This document shows, one piece after another, positions 1 to 11,125 of a stretch of DNA of 64,000 nt (position 1 is its first letter; each line of letters starts with the position of its first letter). This stretch comes from Deroplatys truncata (lineage: Eukaryota > Arthropoda > Insecta > Mantodea > Mantidae): NCBI GenBank assembly GCA_030765065.1, contig CM060977.1:96737795-96801794 (forward strand), given 5' to 3'. Under the pieces are notes generated by a model. It did no database searches, had not been told where the DNA came from, and was given only the letters and a program-made list of their open reading frames with translations. Made by a program: the position numbers and the translations under genes.

Positions 1-475
1 CATTTTTCTAACAAGGATCATTTTTAACGCTTCAGGCACGGTTTTAAATTTAAAATATTGTACCAGATCATGAATAGATTGTACTGGACTTGAGGAAGCG
101 TTAAAATAAGGTAAAGGTAATTCATTGAGCACAGAATGATAGTTTGACACTTGATTTGGTACATGTGTGTTATCATTATTGTTTGAGATGCTGATGCTAT
201 GGAAAATACAGTAGCCTCTCTTGTATTATTAGTTAACAAAGGTTGAAACACTTCTTTCAACACATATTATTAGCATGCATTTGATTAGCATTTATTGGAC
301 TAGTTACATTTGTATTTGTCTTTGGTACACTGGTACTTAAACTTTCAAAACTATTATTAAGTTTATTTATTTCTTTGCTACTTTCTTGTACTTTATCATT
401 AATTTTGTCTATCATTGACATTACTTGTCCTTGCCCTGTATGTGCTTCTTTAATTGCATTTGTTTTAGCCATTTC

Positions 476-852
476 CGTGGCCGAGTGGTTAGACCGCTCG
501 CCTCCCACCGAGGCGGACCGGGTTCAATCCCAGGGACCTGCATGTGGGATTTGTGGTGGACGAAGCGGCGTCTGGGCGGGTTTTCTCCGGGTTCTCCGGT
601 TTCCCCCGCCATTCATTCCACCAACTGCTCCATCATCACCTTTCCTTTCATCCATTTCACGAACATTTCGCTTCATCCACTTCCTTCATCCCATACCAGG
701 CATCGGGCTGATCACCCATCCTGGATGTTCTGTCTGATCCATGAGTGTCTGCTCCTCGACGGGCCTCTAACCCCAGGCACCCGCCTGTAAGTCCTGGGGG
801 GTGTAAGTCCTATATAAGAGGAGGGTAAACAGATAATGAATGAATGAATGAA
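476..852 (+). mobile_element. SINE-A copy 1 (tRNA-derived, full length)
   Basis: A 377-bp tRNA-derived SINE. The head carries a pol III A box (GTGGCCGAGTGGTTAGACC from 477) and a B box (GGTTCAATCCC at 521-531), resembling a Ser/Leu-type tRNA. The tail is a run of TGAA repeats. A perfect 15-bp target duplication (TGTTTTAGCCATTTC) lies at 461-475 and 853-867. The body is nearly identical by eye to the copy at 47465-47852, so the family moved recently. The insertion lies inside the gag-like region of the older LTR element. Confidence 0.93.
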
Positions 853-2039
853 TGTTTTAGCCATTTCATGCATTTTATTTATTTACCCTGTTAAATCTAC
901 TTATATTTTCACAAGATCTGCATTTGTATTTTCCACCATTGTTTTTAATTGTTCACACCATTTATCTAACCTGTTACAAATACCCTGTTTAGTATTAGTA
1001 AGTTTCAGCTCCAAATTAGTTAGATTTTTATCAATATGGCTTGACAATTTCTGTTCTAGCTGGTTACAACCTTTATTTACTTTTAAATCGTATCATTTTG
1101 AAGTACTTTAGAATATTGTTCTATTTTGATTTCTAACCTCCTACTTTCAACTTTACTTTCTTTCATACAATTTTCTATTTGCTTAGCTAGCTCATTTTTA
1201 TACTAGATAGCTCTGTATGAGTTAACTTATTACTTAACTCTGTACTGGTTTTATTTAGCTTATTATTTAATTCTACTCTCATTTCAGATATTGCTTTTAA
1301 AATGCACATTAAATTTTGTTGTGATGAGGTTTCCTGTTCTTTTAGGCTAGATGTGTGAGGGATAATGTTTCTTGCATTTGTTGTTCCCTGCACTAACATA
1401 TGTGGTGATTGGCCTTGAATCCTATTGCTATCTCTTTAATGCCTAACTGTGAATTTATAGATGTCTGTCCTTCTATATCTAAACAATTTGTTGTTTCCTC
1501 TGGCTCTGGCTGTACATTTACACTATAATCAGTAATGGCTGACCTATCCTCTCCTAATTCCACATTTCCATTGTTTTCTGTTTCCATTTTATTTTATGTA
1601 TTTTCTATTGTTATATTTGGTTTGGAACTGCTGAATTTTAATTTTCCACTTCCTAAAAACATGTAATTATTTTTAATAACAATATATTCGTAACTATCTT
1701 GACAATTATATAAATATGGTAATGGAATTTTCTGACCTTTTTTCTGGCTGTGTTTTATCTTTATCCTCTGGTGTTCCCTCGTAGATTCTAGTTCAATTGT
1801 TGACTGCGTGCCCCGTAATCCTGAAAGAATTGTCTTTGCTGTCATTGGGTGACGTTGTTGTATGATGATCTTGAAGTTCTCTGAAGTTCTAAGGTGATCT
1901 TGTAGTAATTGTAGTTTCGTTGATTCTGGTAGTTCTACGATGTTCGTTAATTCTTTTCTTCTGCTCACCTATTATTGCCTATTCTTGCCCCACGTTTAGG
2001 CGTCAAACTTGAAGGGGTTTAATTGTTGTACCGATTGCA

Positions 2040-2055
2040 CCACGTTTAGGCACCA
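2040..2055 (-). other. Primer binding site, tRNA-Lys-like
   Basis: On the minus strand the LTR ends in TTCA, followed by AAT and then TGGTGCCTAAACGTGG. Its complement ends in CCA and resembles the 3' end of tRNA-Lys (known retroelement sites read TGGCGCCCAACGTGGGG). The position just inside the LTR fixes the element orientation. The tRNA assignment is by resemblance, with two or more differences from the common site. Confidence 0.6.
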
Positions 2056-2058
2056 ATT

Positions 2059-2420
2059 TGAAGCTGTTTTGGACCACGAACGTATTGGATGCCAATTTGC
2101 GGGAGATTGTTTCTAGGAGTGTTTGCCCCACGCACGGTACAAAGTTTCCGGTGGCCTTCGCCCACGATTACTTTATGTGTAATAACTATTTTTATGCTTT
2201 TATTTAAATATTATACATGTATGCCTCGGCTGCGTCAGTAGTAATTTGTAGCGCACGTATCTCTTAGCAGGTCTGGTACGGTTAAAGAACAAGGCTTACA
2301 CAAATTATAATACACTTTATATATTATATTATACACACATTGCTTTAAGGCGGGCTGTTATTTTTTATATTAGGTATATAATTAAACTGATATCATTTAA
2401 GTGTTAAAAACACTGCCTCA
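2059..2420 (-). mobile_element. LTR (family LTR-1), 362 bp
   Basis: Read on the minus strand it begins TGAGGCAGTGTTTTTAACAC and ends CAGCTTCA, the TG..CA form of an LTR. The first 80-100 bp match the starts of the LTRs at 53404 and 62635. Motifs near its other end (GACGCAGCCGAGGC, ACCGGAAACTTT) also occur in the 53404 copy. It is much shorter than that 943-bp copy, so it is either a short subfamily or internally shortened. The other LTR would lie outside the window. Confidence 0.7.
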
Positions 2421-3418
2421 AAGTCTCCGCTTATTATGGCATGGTCTGTTCTGGTTACTTTTGTTACCTCTTTCTGCATTTCGTCATAAAATCCTTTTGT
2501 GTCTTCTTTTCTTCCTTCTTCAGGGGCACAAACTCCTATAACTGTTAAAAGCCCTCTCACAATCTTAAGTTTACATGCAGTTATTCTCTAATTTATATAG
2601 ATATAGCTTATTGTTCTATTTCTCCATTAACTAATACTGCTACTCCTGAGCAGGCACGTTTATTCTGTGGAATCCCACTATAAATCATTATAAAATCTTT
2701 CAATTCCTTTATACCTTTAAACTTCCTCTTAGTTTCACTTATACTGCTACATCTACATTTCTCTCTTTTAATTCATTATTAAGATCCTCCTCTTTGTTTC
2801 CTAATGCCCTCACGTTCCATGTCGCACTTTTTAGTCTTTCCATAATACCAAATTGTTTGTCCTTGTCGCGCCTGGGTTGTCGACTGATTGTTCCATTTGG
2901 CTGGATCTGAATGCGAAGATTATGAATAATATTTTTTTTTACGTAGAGGAGATAACATCCTCTCGCACAACCCCCAACCTGGAGAATCATGTTTTTGTTT
3001 TCTCAAGATCTCCCTTCCTTAGACCAAGGGTGGCGAAAATGCCTCGAGTCATCAAATATGCAACACGCACTACGCCACTCAGCAGCACATGGAAAACAAT
3101 GAATACACGGTTACAAAAGGAGTTGCGCCTGCGAGTCACAATGCCTCGCGAGTCGCGTTTTCGCTACCACTACCTTAGACGGTTGTCTTCCAAGACTAAC
3201 GAGAGACGTCTTCCCGGAGTTTGATTTTGGAGTCTTCTTCTCCTAGATGAGTGGTCCTACAGGATTGTCTAGGCTCATCTACCCGATGTGGCATGCTCTT
3301 AGCTTCCTCTCTCCTCTTGTCTATTGGTAGATTGCGCACACACAACTGGCCGTCTGGATCATTGGGTACTGAGACCCTTCGCCGCGACAAGGCGACATTC
3401 CCTGGAGGGGTAGAAAAT
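2421..3418 (-). pseudogene. LINE 5' fragment with AP-endonuclease start
   Basis: The minus strand carries a LINE 5' region and the start of its endonuclease. A frame with an ATG at 2843 reads MERLKSATWNVRALGNKEED, the N-terminal signature of an APE-type endonuclease (WNVR, then ERNVDVAV). A frameshift near 2740 is followed by SETKRKFKGIKELKDF, IMIYSGIPQNKRACSGVAVL and finally IISGD, where the LTR element interrupts the catalytic GDxN motif. Stops also lie between about 2570 and 2620. A GC-richer 5' region extends to about 3418. It carries a hAT MITE at 3025-3172 and is itself inserted in an FB-1 copy. The clade is not assigned. Confidence 0.7.
3025..3172. mobile_element. hAT-like MITE copy 1
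   Basis: A 148-bp element starting CAAGGGTGGCGAAAAtG and ending with the inverted CGCGTTTTCGCTACCACTA. It is flanked by a perfect 8-bp duplication CCTTAGAC at 3017-3024 and 3173-3180. The 8-bp duplication and CA-starting terminal repeats fit the hAT superfamily. There is no coding capacity. Two further copies lie at 18671 and 42552. Confidence 0.88.
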
Positions 3419-5415
3419 GCTATTTCTGCAAAAGTTCATCTGGATTTACATACAGTAGATACGAAAATAAATTTTAGTAAAAATGATTTATATACCTCAA
3501 TATAAACGATAGAGGTATAGAAGGTCATGTGAATGTGTGACATCAGCATTTTTATAGCCTTCATTTTAATACAAACAAATGTTTGCAGAAGTGTTACATT
3601 AAATGTTTCGTTACAGATACAAAGGGATTAGCGATATCCAAATGTTTAAGAACTGGGAACTATAAGCTGACCATAGCTTCTGCAGGCAATGCCGAGCGGG
3701 ATGACTCAGGCGGTAATATCTATGGCTCGCATTCGGGAGGTCCAGAGTTTGATTCCCAGTGGCCGTCCACTCAGACCACGGGGTTCTTCGTGGTTTTTCT
3801 CTGGTCACCTAGGTGAATGCTGGGGTGGTGTATTCTACCACGATTTCTGCTTTCCCTTATTTCCTATAATTTCATCTTCCTACCTTATCTTTCAGGCAGT
3901 GTCTCCAGGTTCCGTAGTGCATGTGATGGTAGGTAGAATGTATGGTCGCTGCGCTTTAGAAAGATTTCTCCCCGCCAGCGACTGCCTACCTGCAAGGGCT
4001 GCTTCGTGGCTCTCTCGCGGGATTCCGCGTCTACTGGTCGAGTGCGGATGTTTCGAACTAGAAACGATAGAGACTTCGGTGCGTCACGCATCACTGTAAT
4101 CCGTCTGTCAGTGGACCTGCGACCTCCTGCGGCTTCTTCACTTCATCCCTGCTTCCCCTGGAGTATAGTCACAATGACCGAGATGGTCGTAGTGGTGAGG
4201 TTTGTATACCTTACTTCTTCCATGCAATCACTGGGAACAACTGAATGTTGACAGGACTTTAAAGGAATCAATCTTGAACAATTCGAACCATTAATGACGG
4301 ATATCTCAGTAATGGCTTATGACACTAAGAAGTTATTTAAAGTAAGTTGCGCTTTAAACCGATCTACACCTTTTATTTAATGCGTTTTCGTCTTAACGTT
4401 TACTATTTATACAAAATTCCTTTCGAGTGAAGCGGACTTCACATGTTTATCCCAGAAAATTAAAGAATACATTTTATTGGGCCTGCAAATATCTTTAATA
4501 TAAGGTAACCCAATAAAATCGTTAGAGTAATTTTTAGAACAAATAAATCTTCCAAGAAAATCCTCTCATCGTATCTTTGGCAAGTACTGTAATTAAACAT
4601 TAAGTTTGGTATTTATCCACTTTTCGTTTTTGAGTTACACTGTTCACAAACACACACACACACACACACAGAAACACATGAACTTTTTCTAAAACTGCTT
4701 TTTTGTTCAGGGACCTCAAAGCATTTCGGTGAAATCTCGACGTAGAATTTTTGTTTGGAATACCTACCTACAATATGCACTGTTTTCAAGAAAATATCCC
4801 CCACCCGAAACTATCCTTTACTTCTTTACATCCTTTAAAATCTTTGATTTTCTAAAAAAGTACTAGCTATTTTTTTTAAAAAAATACCATATATTAAGGA
4901 TATTTACACGAAAAATAAAAGGTATATCTGGAATTTGCTGGCAATAGCTTATGAAGTCCTCTTCATTCGGAATAATTTAGTATAATCTTGTATAACTGAT
5001 AAACCTTAAGGGATAAACGAAAACGTGCTATACAATAAATGTATATCTCCTTAAACACACAGTTTATTACAAATAACTTTTTTGTGGAGTCAGTAATTTC
5101 CGAGATATACGTTATTAATTGTTAGAATTGATTAATTCTTTGTCATTCTTGACAAGTCTTTCGATATTCAGTGGTTTCTCTGCATTGTACACAAAGAGCT
5201 TGGAATGTTTGTGCCACTAAATGGTGTCCAGTTCCTAAACATTTGACTATCATTATTCTCTTCATATCTATAATGAATTCTGTAATGCAGTTACATCCGG
5301 AAAGGCTTATCTCGATTAAAGTGAAGTAAACAGGAAAATAAGCTTTCGTAACAATAGTGTGTATACCCATTAATAAGGATAGAGGGTAGGGAAGGTCATG
5401 TGAATGTCACATATC
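3419..5415. repeat. FB-1 repeat block 1, inverted copies
   Basis: FB-1 is an unclassified AT-rich repeat. Its outer end reads CATGACTTTCTCTACCCTCT (this copy differs at a few bases) and its inner end contains TATCGAATTTTTGGGTGG. Here a minus fragment (3419-3548) meets a plus copy (about 3549-4775, split by SINE-B), which is followed by an inverted copy (about 4785-5415). The plus copy carries the family landmark TTTTCGTTTTTGAGTTA followed by a CA microsatellite near 4650-4670. The pair can form a hairpin with arms of roughly 0.5-0.6 kb. No reading frame is conserved between copies. Confidence 0.75.
3686..4215 (+). mobile_element. SINE-B copy (tRNA-derived)
   Basis: The head reads TGCCGAGCGGGATGACTCAG and then a B-box-like GAGTTTGATTCCC, a tRNA-like promoter. 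A conserved core follows around 3768-3840 (ACCACGGGGTTCTTCGTGG). The 3' module contains GACCTGCGACCTCCTGCGGC and TCACAATGACCGAGATGGTC. The same modules recur at 5926, 7420, 14766, 17660 (minus), 55515 (minus) and 59600 (minus). It interrupts an FB-1 copy. I could not define a clean target duplication. Confidence 0.75.
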
Positions 5416-5925
5416 AGATTTTTATTCATTATGGTGTTGAGGTTTCCTTGTATACAATATCTTTAGTTGTTTATCTATACTGTCCAGTTGGTCTCTGTAT
5501 TAGACAGCCTCATGGGTACAAAGCGTTGAATTTGCTTACAAACTGCTTCCTTGAAACTTCACCAGCTAATGATAAGCCCACTGTGGCGGTGGATCAACCG
5601 TCTAGGATATAATATCTGCGCGAGAATGCAGTTGTTTTTGAGATGATGCGCGTTGGGTTTAATAGTAGGTACTTCAGAAATTAGCTTGCTTCCGACGCAG
5701 GACTGCAGTTTCCACTAATATGGGAATTACTAACATGTCTGCATCACCGTATTTGGTGAATGGGCTGGGATCAAGCCTTGTTCTTCACTGGGCTTAACTT
5801 CCAGCTGCAAACTTACGTTAGCTCCTTGTTTTATTAATGGCGTACACACTGCTGCGTAAGCGTCCATGGGCCCTACAAGAGTACGTTGAGCCAAGAGAGG
5901 ACAAAGAATTAAAATGCCTTTGTTA
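5416..5925. other. Unclassified stretch
   Basis: There is no reading frame with recognisable similarity, no terminal repeats and no match to the other repeats of this window. It is moderately GC-richer than the flanking FB-1 DNA, so it may be host intergenic DNA or an old unrecognised repeat. Confidence 0.4.
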
Positions 5926-6460
5926 TTGCAGGCAGAACCGAGCGAAATGTCTCCGCGGTAACATGCGAAGGTTCGCATTCGGGAGCGTTAATTCGATTCC
6001 TGGGACCGCCCACTCTAATCATGCTTTTTTCGTGGTTTTCTCTGATTGATAAGGAGAATGCTGTCATGGTCTCTTTTCTATCACAAGTTTCCTTTCCCTC
6101 ATTTTCTATGATTTAGCTTCTACTTAAGGGCTGTGCAGTGTCGATTGGTGTCGGGCAGTTGGAAAGATTTTCTCAACCCCTTCAGATAGCAGTGGGTCAG
6201 TTCACCCCGCTTCCGCCAAAGAGAAACCTTCTAAGGGCACCAACAATGTGGTAGGGTAATCAAGCTTGTAATCTTTTAGATGCCTCTGCATCTCCGTCGG
6301 TCGGTCTGTCTGCTGCCTATAACTTCCTTCTGTTCATTCACCTCATCCGTTCATCCTGGTAGTGGTAAGTTCAAAATGTCTACTTTGGGACGAGGTACGA
6401 GGTGTCCCCTCCGTTCCCTGTCCATGGCCATACTCATACTATGGCAGAATATATGTGGGG
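5926..6460 (+). mobile_element. SINE-B copy, diverged
   Basis: This has the CCGAGCGAAATGTCTCCGCGG head, the CATTCGGGAG motif and a B-box-like ATTCGATTCCTGG. The core TTTTTTCGTGGTTTTCTCTG follows, then a 3' part with the CGGTCGGTCTGTCTG and CACCTCATCC motifs of the family. It is more diverged than the 3686 copy. The boundaries are approximate. Confidence 0.6.
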
Positions 6461-6719
6461 CGTTGTAAGTGTTTTTTATTATTTTATTTTATTTAAGTCG
6501 CTTAAACTTTACAATCATATACATACATTATGTTTCTGCATAGATTTGTACTCGTCGATAGATTATACAAAACTGATAACATTTTCACATGAAACTACAT
6601 CTAATGTTCTCGGTTTGACCAAAAAGAAAATATAATATTTAATAAAATAAATAATACTAAATAAATCCATTTACTACAACGACTTTTCTGTTTTTTTAAC
6701 AACCCGTAATAATATAAGA
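6461..6719. other. AT-rich unclassified stretch
   Basis: AT-rich sequence with no recognisable gene or repeat. Confidence 0.4.
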
Positions 6720-8162
6720 TTTGTTCCACTGTTTAAAATAACCTTCTGTCTCATCATTAAGCCCCTGATTTGATATGAATCTTCATCCACCAACTCATTT
6801 CTTCAGATTTGAAAATAAAAAATACTCAGCTGGGAGACAACTTCGGCGAATGTGGTGGATGCGGAAGCACTTGGAAGCGAAGGTGATGTAGTTTTGCAGC
6901 CAAAATTGCATGCTATACAATATCGTGATAAAAGAGGAGATGTGGAAGTCGCAAGGTGTAGACGTTTAACACAAATAGCATTCTTCAAGTGGTCTAGTAG
7001 TGATGCGTAATGCTCACTGATGATGGTTCTACCGTTCTGGAGGTAAGTCTACGGGCACCACACCATGAGAATGACCGGAAACCATAGCTACGACTTTTCA
7101 TGCGGGTGGAACCGCTTTCTCTTTCCATGGAGCAATTTCACTTGTTACTACCCAGTTTTTGGGCTGCTCCTTCATCTCTGGCGTGTAGTAGTCAATTCAG
7201 GTTTCACATTATAAGAGAAACTCGCTGAAATTGCGTTTCAGTAAGTTTAAAGCTATTCAGAGGTATTCATTCACGTGGTTTTGATCCATTAACAAAAGCG
7301 GCACCAATCGAAAAAAAAGTTTTCTCATACCCAAAACTTCGAGTAAAATGTAGTGAGCACGACCTATCGAGGTCTTTACCATATAGGCAACTCATATAAC
7401 TTCAATCGCTGATCATAAGTACGGTAGGGTGGCAACATCTGTGGCCTGTATTCACGAGGTCCGGGGTTTGATTTCCGATGGCCGCCCACTCTGTCCATGG
7501 GGATTTTTGTGTTTTTACTCTGATGGCCTAGGTGATTTCCCCATTCCCTTTCGCTTCACCTCCCCCTCATATGTTTCAGGAGCTTCTTCAGGTCCTGCGG
7601 TGCTGATGCTGTCGGACAGATGACGTACTTGGTTGCGCATTGTAAAGACTTCTCCCCGCGAAAGCCATGATGGTGCGTTGTCCACCCGCTAGGGTCGCTT
7701 GGTCGCCCTCTCTCGGGATCATCGCCTCTACTGGTGAGTGGGTGTTTTAATCTGGAATTATTAGGAACTTCTACGCATCTATGTGGGTCTGTCTGTCTGT
7801 CTGTCTGTAGATCTGTGCCTCCTGCGGCTCCTTCACCTCATTCCTGCCTTCCGGGATGTTTAGTCACAATAGATCAAGTTGGTCGCAGTGACGTGTCCCA
7901 CGCCGATAAATACATCCTATATTCTATGACAGGGTGAATTTTTGTCACAAACTCTGGGTGTAATAGCTTCGGGACGCCGTGAGCGTTCTTGAATCTCTAC
8001 GATTACGTCTAAATTCATCAGCCCACTTCTTAACTGTCGAAATCGAATAGAACAATCCTTTAATACTGAACCTAACTCGTATTTTATTTCTGTTGAGCTT
8101 ATGCCACTCAAAAAGAAGTTGGTTTTATCACGCTGGTATAGTTTTATCCAACTATTTACCAC
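6720..8162 (-). pseudogene. Mariner transposase relic split by SINE-B
   Basis: The minus strand encodes both ends of a mariner transposase. The N-terminal part (8162-7917) contains SSTEIKYELGSVLKD and ends in a region resembling the RSGRPVEATTP linker of mariners. The C-terminal part (about 7020-6720) contains HPPHSPKLSPS followed by ISKSEEMSWW-like remains of the (Y/F)xLFPNLKKWL signature. Between them lies SINE-B (7420-7912). Stops and frameshifts throughout make it an old copy. The HPPxSPxLxPS wording resembles the mellifera subfamily. The D-to-K change at the third catalytic position (SPKLSPS for SPDLxPS) is one of many decay marks; terminal repeats were not found. Confidence 0.65.
7420..7912 (+). 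mobile_element. SINE-B copy inside mariner relic
   Basis: The tRNA-like head is worn (GTACGGTAGGGTGGCAACATC), but the core (CCGCCCACTCTGTCCATGGG) and the 3' module (CCTCCTGCGGCTCCTTCACC, TCACAATAGATCAAGTTGGTC) are clear. A GTCT microsatellite lies near 7787-7807. It separates the two ends of the mariner relic, so it inserted later than the mariner. Confidence 0.7.
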
Positions 8163-8172
8163 TTTTTACTAG

Positions 8173-8375
8173 TATGGCTTCCTTTGGAAGCGAAGTAAAG
8201 CCGGTAGTTCCGTGTTGTAGATTTATGGCACGTAAAAGAACTTCAAGCCTGATAAAGAGGCCTCTGACGAACATTTTCGGTCTTTCACGCCCTATATAGA
8301 ATGGGACCCTAAGAATCGTAGCAGTTAAAGAGCGTCCATATATATAATTCAACTCAATTCACAGTTTGTTTACAA
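8173..8375 (+). mobile_element. SINE-C 3' fragment
   Basis: The 3' two-thirds of the SINE whose complete copy lies at 57874-58177. Shared motifs are TATGGCTTCCTTTGGAAG, GGCACGTAAAAGAACTTCAA, CGGTCTTTCACGCCC and AAAGAGCGTCCATA. The tRNA-like head is absent. It abuts the 5' end of the mariner relic. Confidence 0.7.
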
Positions 8376-8654
8376 GATCCTCACAAATAAGAGACTATAT
8401 TTATGTGTCCGAACTTTGGAGCTCGCCATATAAAGTTCTATACTTAAACGTCAAGGCGCATATCTGAGTCAGGACGTGGTCATTTCCCTCGTAATTTCTA
8501 AACCAATAAACAGTCAGTAATTTCTAGTCAGTGTGCGTTTTAGAGGACTGAGATACCAAACTTAGAGGAGTTTAGAACGCTAAGGATGTATTTAATATAA
8601 CCCTCTCTTTGATCCCTAATGTTTATCAATTCTCTATTCCAGCACAGAAATGAA
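8376..8654. other. Unclassified stretch
   Basis: No recognisable gene or repeat. Confidence 0.35.
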
Positions 8655-10135
8655 CCAGAAAAATTTGAGTGCTACACTCACATGACTCTCTACCCTCTAT
8701 CGTTTATTAGTGAGTATACAATCTATTCTTCTAAAGCTTATTTTTCTATCTCTACAATTCAATCCAAATAAACCTTTGCAGAAATAGCTACATTACACAT
8801 TTCGTTATAGACGAAAGTGAACAGCGATAGTCAAATGTTTAAGAACTGAAACTACATGCTGGCCTTAAAATTCCGTACTGTTTCCACGAAATCGCGACGT
8901 AAAATTGAAAGTTGAATTTAAGTGAATGGCCGAATAATGAGCAATTTAGACCATTAATAACGAATATTACTTATGCCAGAAAATACATATTTGAAATAAA
9001 TTGCGTGTTTTGAACAAATCTATATTTTGATGTGGTACTTTTAAATATATCGCTTAAAGTTTACACGTTATGTAAGATTATACAACATTTCTTCCGAATG
9101 AAATGGACTTCACAGGTTGTTCCAAAAAAATTCAAAATATATATATTTCATTTATCATGTAAAAGCCTTTAATATTCAGTATTTTAATAAAAATCGTTAC
9201 GCCAATGTGTAGAAAATATAATTTTCGAACAAAGTACCATGTAAAACAAAGTTAGAGTGGAGAGATTTTCTCTAAAATCTTCATCTCGTATCCTTGGAAG
9301 ACACTGGATATAAATACTAAGTTTGGTGCTTATACGATTTTTCGTTTACAGACACACACATACATTTTTCTAAAATGATTTTTGTATTCAGATGCATATT
9401 TTGGGGTACTCTAAATTGAAAAAAAACAGTGTTAGGAAAATGTCTGTGTGTGCATAATTCAAAACCAAAAAGTTAGATAAGCACCAAACTTCCTGTTTAA
9501 GTTGAGAACCTCTCAAAGATGCGACACAAAGTTTTTGAAGAAATTCTTTACACGCAAGACTTTTAGAGACTTCGATTTTCTAAAAAGTGGCTCTAATGAT
9601 TTTGATTAAAATACCCTACATTAGAGATGTTTACATCGCAAATGAAAGTATATCTTGATTTTTTTTTGGAAATAGCCTGTGAAGTCCCCTTCATTCCGAG
9701 GAAGTTTGTACAATCTTGTACGACTTGAAAACGTTAAACCATAGACGAAAACGAACTACACTATAAGTAGATCTGTTTAAAACACACAATTTGTGTAAAA
9801 TAATGTTTTTGGCATAGGTCATTTTTGGGATATTGGCTATTAATTGTCCTAATTGTTCAATACTTGGCCATTCTCTTAGAGTGCTGTCAACATTCAACTG
9901 TTTCTCTATGACGTCATGGAATTTTAAGGCCAGTATGTATATAACATCCAATGTTGAAATGCTTGACTGTCGCTGTTCCTTTTGTAACCTAACAAATTGC
10001 TAATTGTTAAAATGAAGTAGATATAAAATTATTTCACGAAGACTCAAAGCGTGTATTTCCGGTGAAATCTGGGTATAAAGTTTTGGATGAAATACAACCC
10101 TTCCCCTACTTACTGCAGGCGAGTGGTAGAGAAAA

Positions 10136-10550
10136 TAATGATACAATAATTGAAATTATGTAATGTGCTATAAACAAGACTATATCTGCTACTCTGCTAC
10201 TCCACAGCTGCAACAATCATTACAGGGTTTGGAATATGGCAGGTTTTTGTGCATGAGAAGGGCGTTATAGTGTTTTGATTATCCGATTTTAATTACACGG
10301 CTGCTATACGAGGCCGCGTTATTATCCCAATTCGCTTGGCCAAGTAACGATGCCATTAAAATAATTCAATATATGATGATACTTATGGTCTTGGTCTATA
10401 CAACCCTGGATCAATAACCTTGTTCAGGATCAGTGCTTTTAGAGAGACATCGAAATGCTGTTTGTATCTGCCGTTGGTTCTCCATATTACTTCTAGTATC
10501 ATAACTAGAGTCTTTAAAGTGAATGTTGCAGATAAAATGGTTTCGTATGT
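10136..10550. other. Unclassified stretch inside FB-1 block
   Basis: AT-rich DNA with no terminal repeat, reading frame or match to another part of this window that I can see. Confidence 0.35.
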
Positions 10551-10845
10551 TTTACTTTCTCCACTACCAGATAGAATATTACTTCAACTCAAAAAATCGA
10601 TACCCATTTTTCACCGGAAACATAAATTTTGAGGCTGAATTTGAAAACAGCATTAAAATAAATCTAATGTCATACATTCACATGACTTACTCTTCCGTCT
10701 ACTTTTATTAGTGTGTATACAAGCTATTCACACTAAAATTTATTTTTCTAACTATTTCATTTTAATCTAAATAAACATTTGCAAAAATAGCTACATTTTG
10801 CAATAGATACAAAGAGAACAGCGATAGTCAAATATTTAAGAACTG

Positions 10846-11125
10846 GATGTTATTCTGGATTCTGGACTCTAGTTTCGGGCAGGCCTTCCTTGAGGGAACT
10901 CTCGTTGGCTGGGGTCTGTGGGTGTGTACGGGTGGTGTTAAATGCGTTCAATCTGAAAAAATTAGGGACCCCGTCCATGATTATGCCGTCGTCACCAGGA
11001 TCTGGTTAACCTTCGGGTACCTCCCCTCACCCCTCCCTTCCAGAGGTCACGATAGAGGCACATGGAGCCGGATGGCCTACATGCAGTAATCTGATCGGGT
11101 TTCCGGGGACCCTCCTTCGTCACTA
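10846..11125 (+). mobile_element. SINE-B-like 3' part, tentative
   Basis: GC-rich insert within an FB-1 copy. The segment CCCCTCACCCCTCCCTTCC resembles the corresponding part of the minus-strand SINE-B copy at 55515-56047 (GGAAGGGAGGGGTGAGG). The tRNA-like head is missing. Confidence 0.35.

Larger units (their letters stand above)
1..2058 (-). mobile_element. Internal region of broken LTR retroelement (gag-like)
   Basis: This is a fossil LTR element on the minus strand, running off the left edge. Directly inside its LTR lies a tRNA-like primer binding site, then a leader and several short reading frames between about 1968 and 24. The frame nearest the LTR begins MSRRKELTNIVELPES. Later frames are rich in Ser, Asn, Lys and heptad-like stretches, which would fit a coiled-coil gag-like protein, but no capsid, nucleocapsid, protease or reverse transcriptase motif is visible in this window. 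The region is broken several times and carries a SINE insertion. A Ty3/gypsy-like relationship is inferred only from the 4-bp target duplication of a related LTR and from the primer binding site. Confidence 0.5.

Noticed and set aside
476-545. A tRNA gene at the SINE-A head
   Set aside because: The pol III boxes are good, but the sequence is followed by a SINE body with target duplications; it is a SINE promoter, not a tRNA gene.
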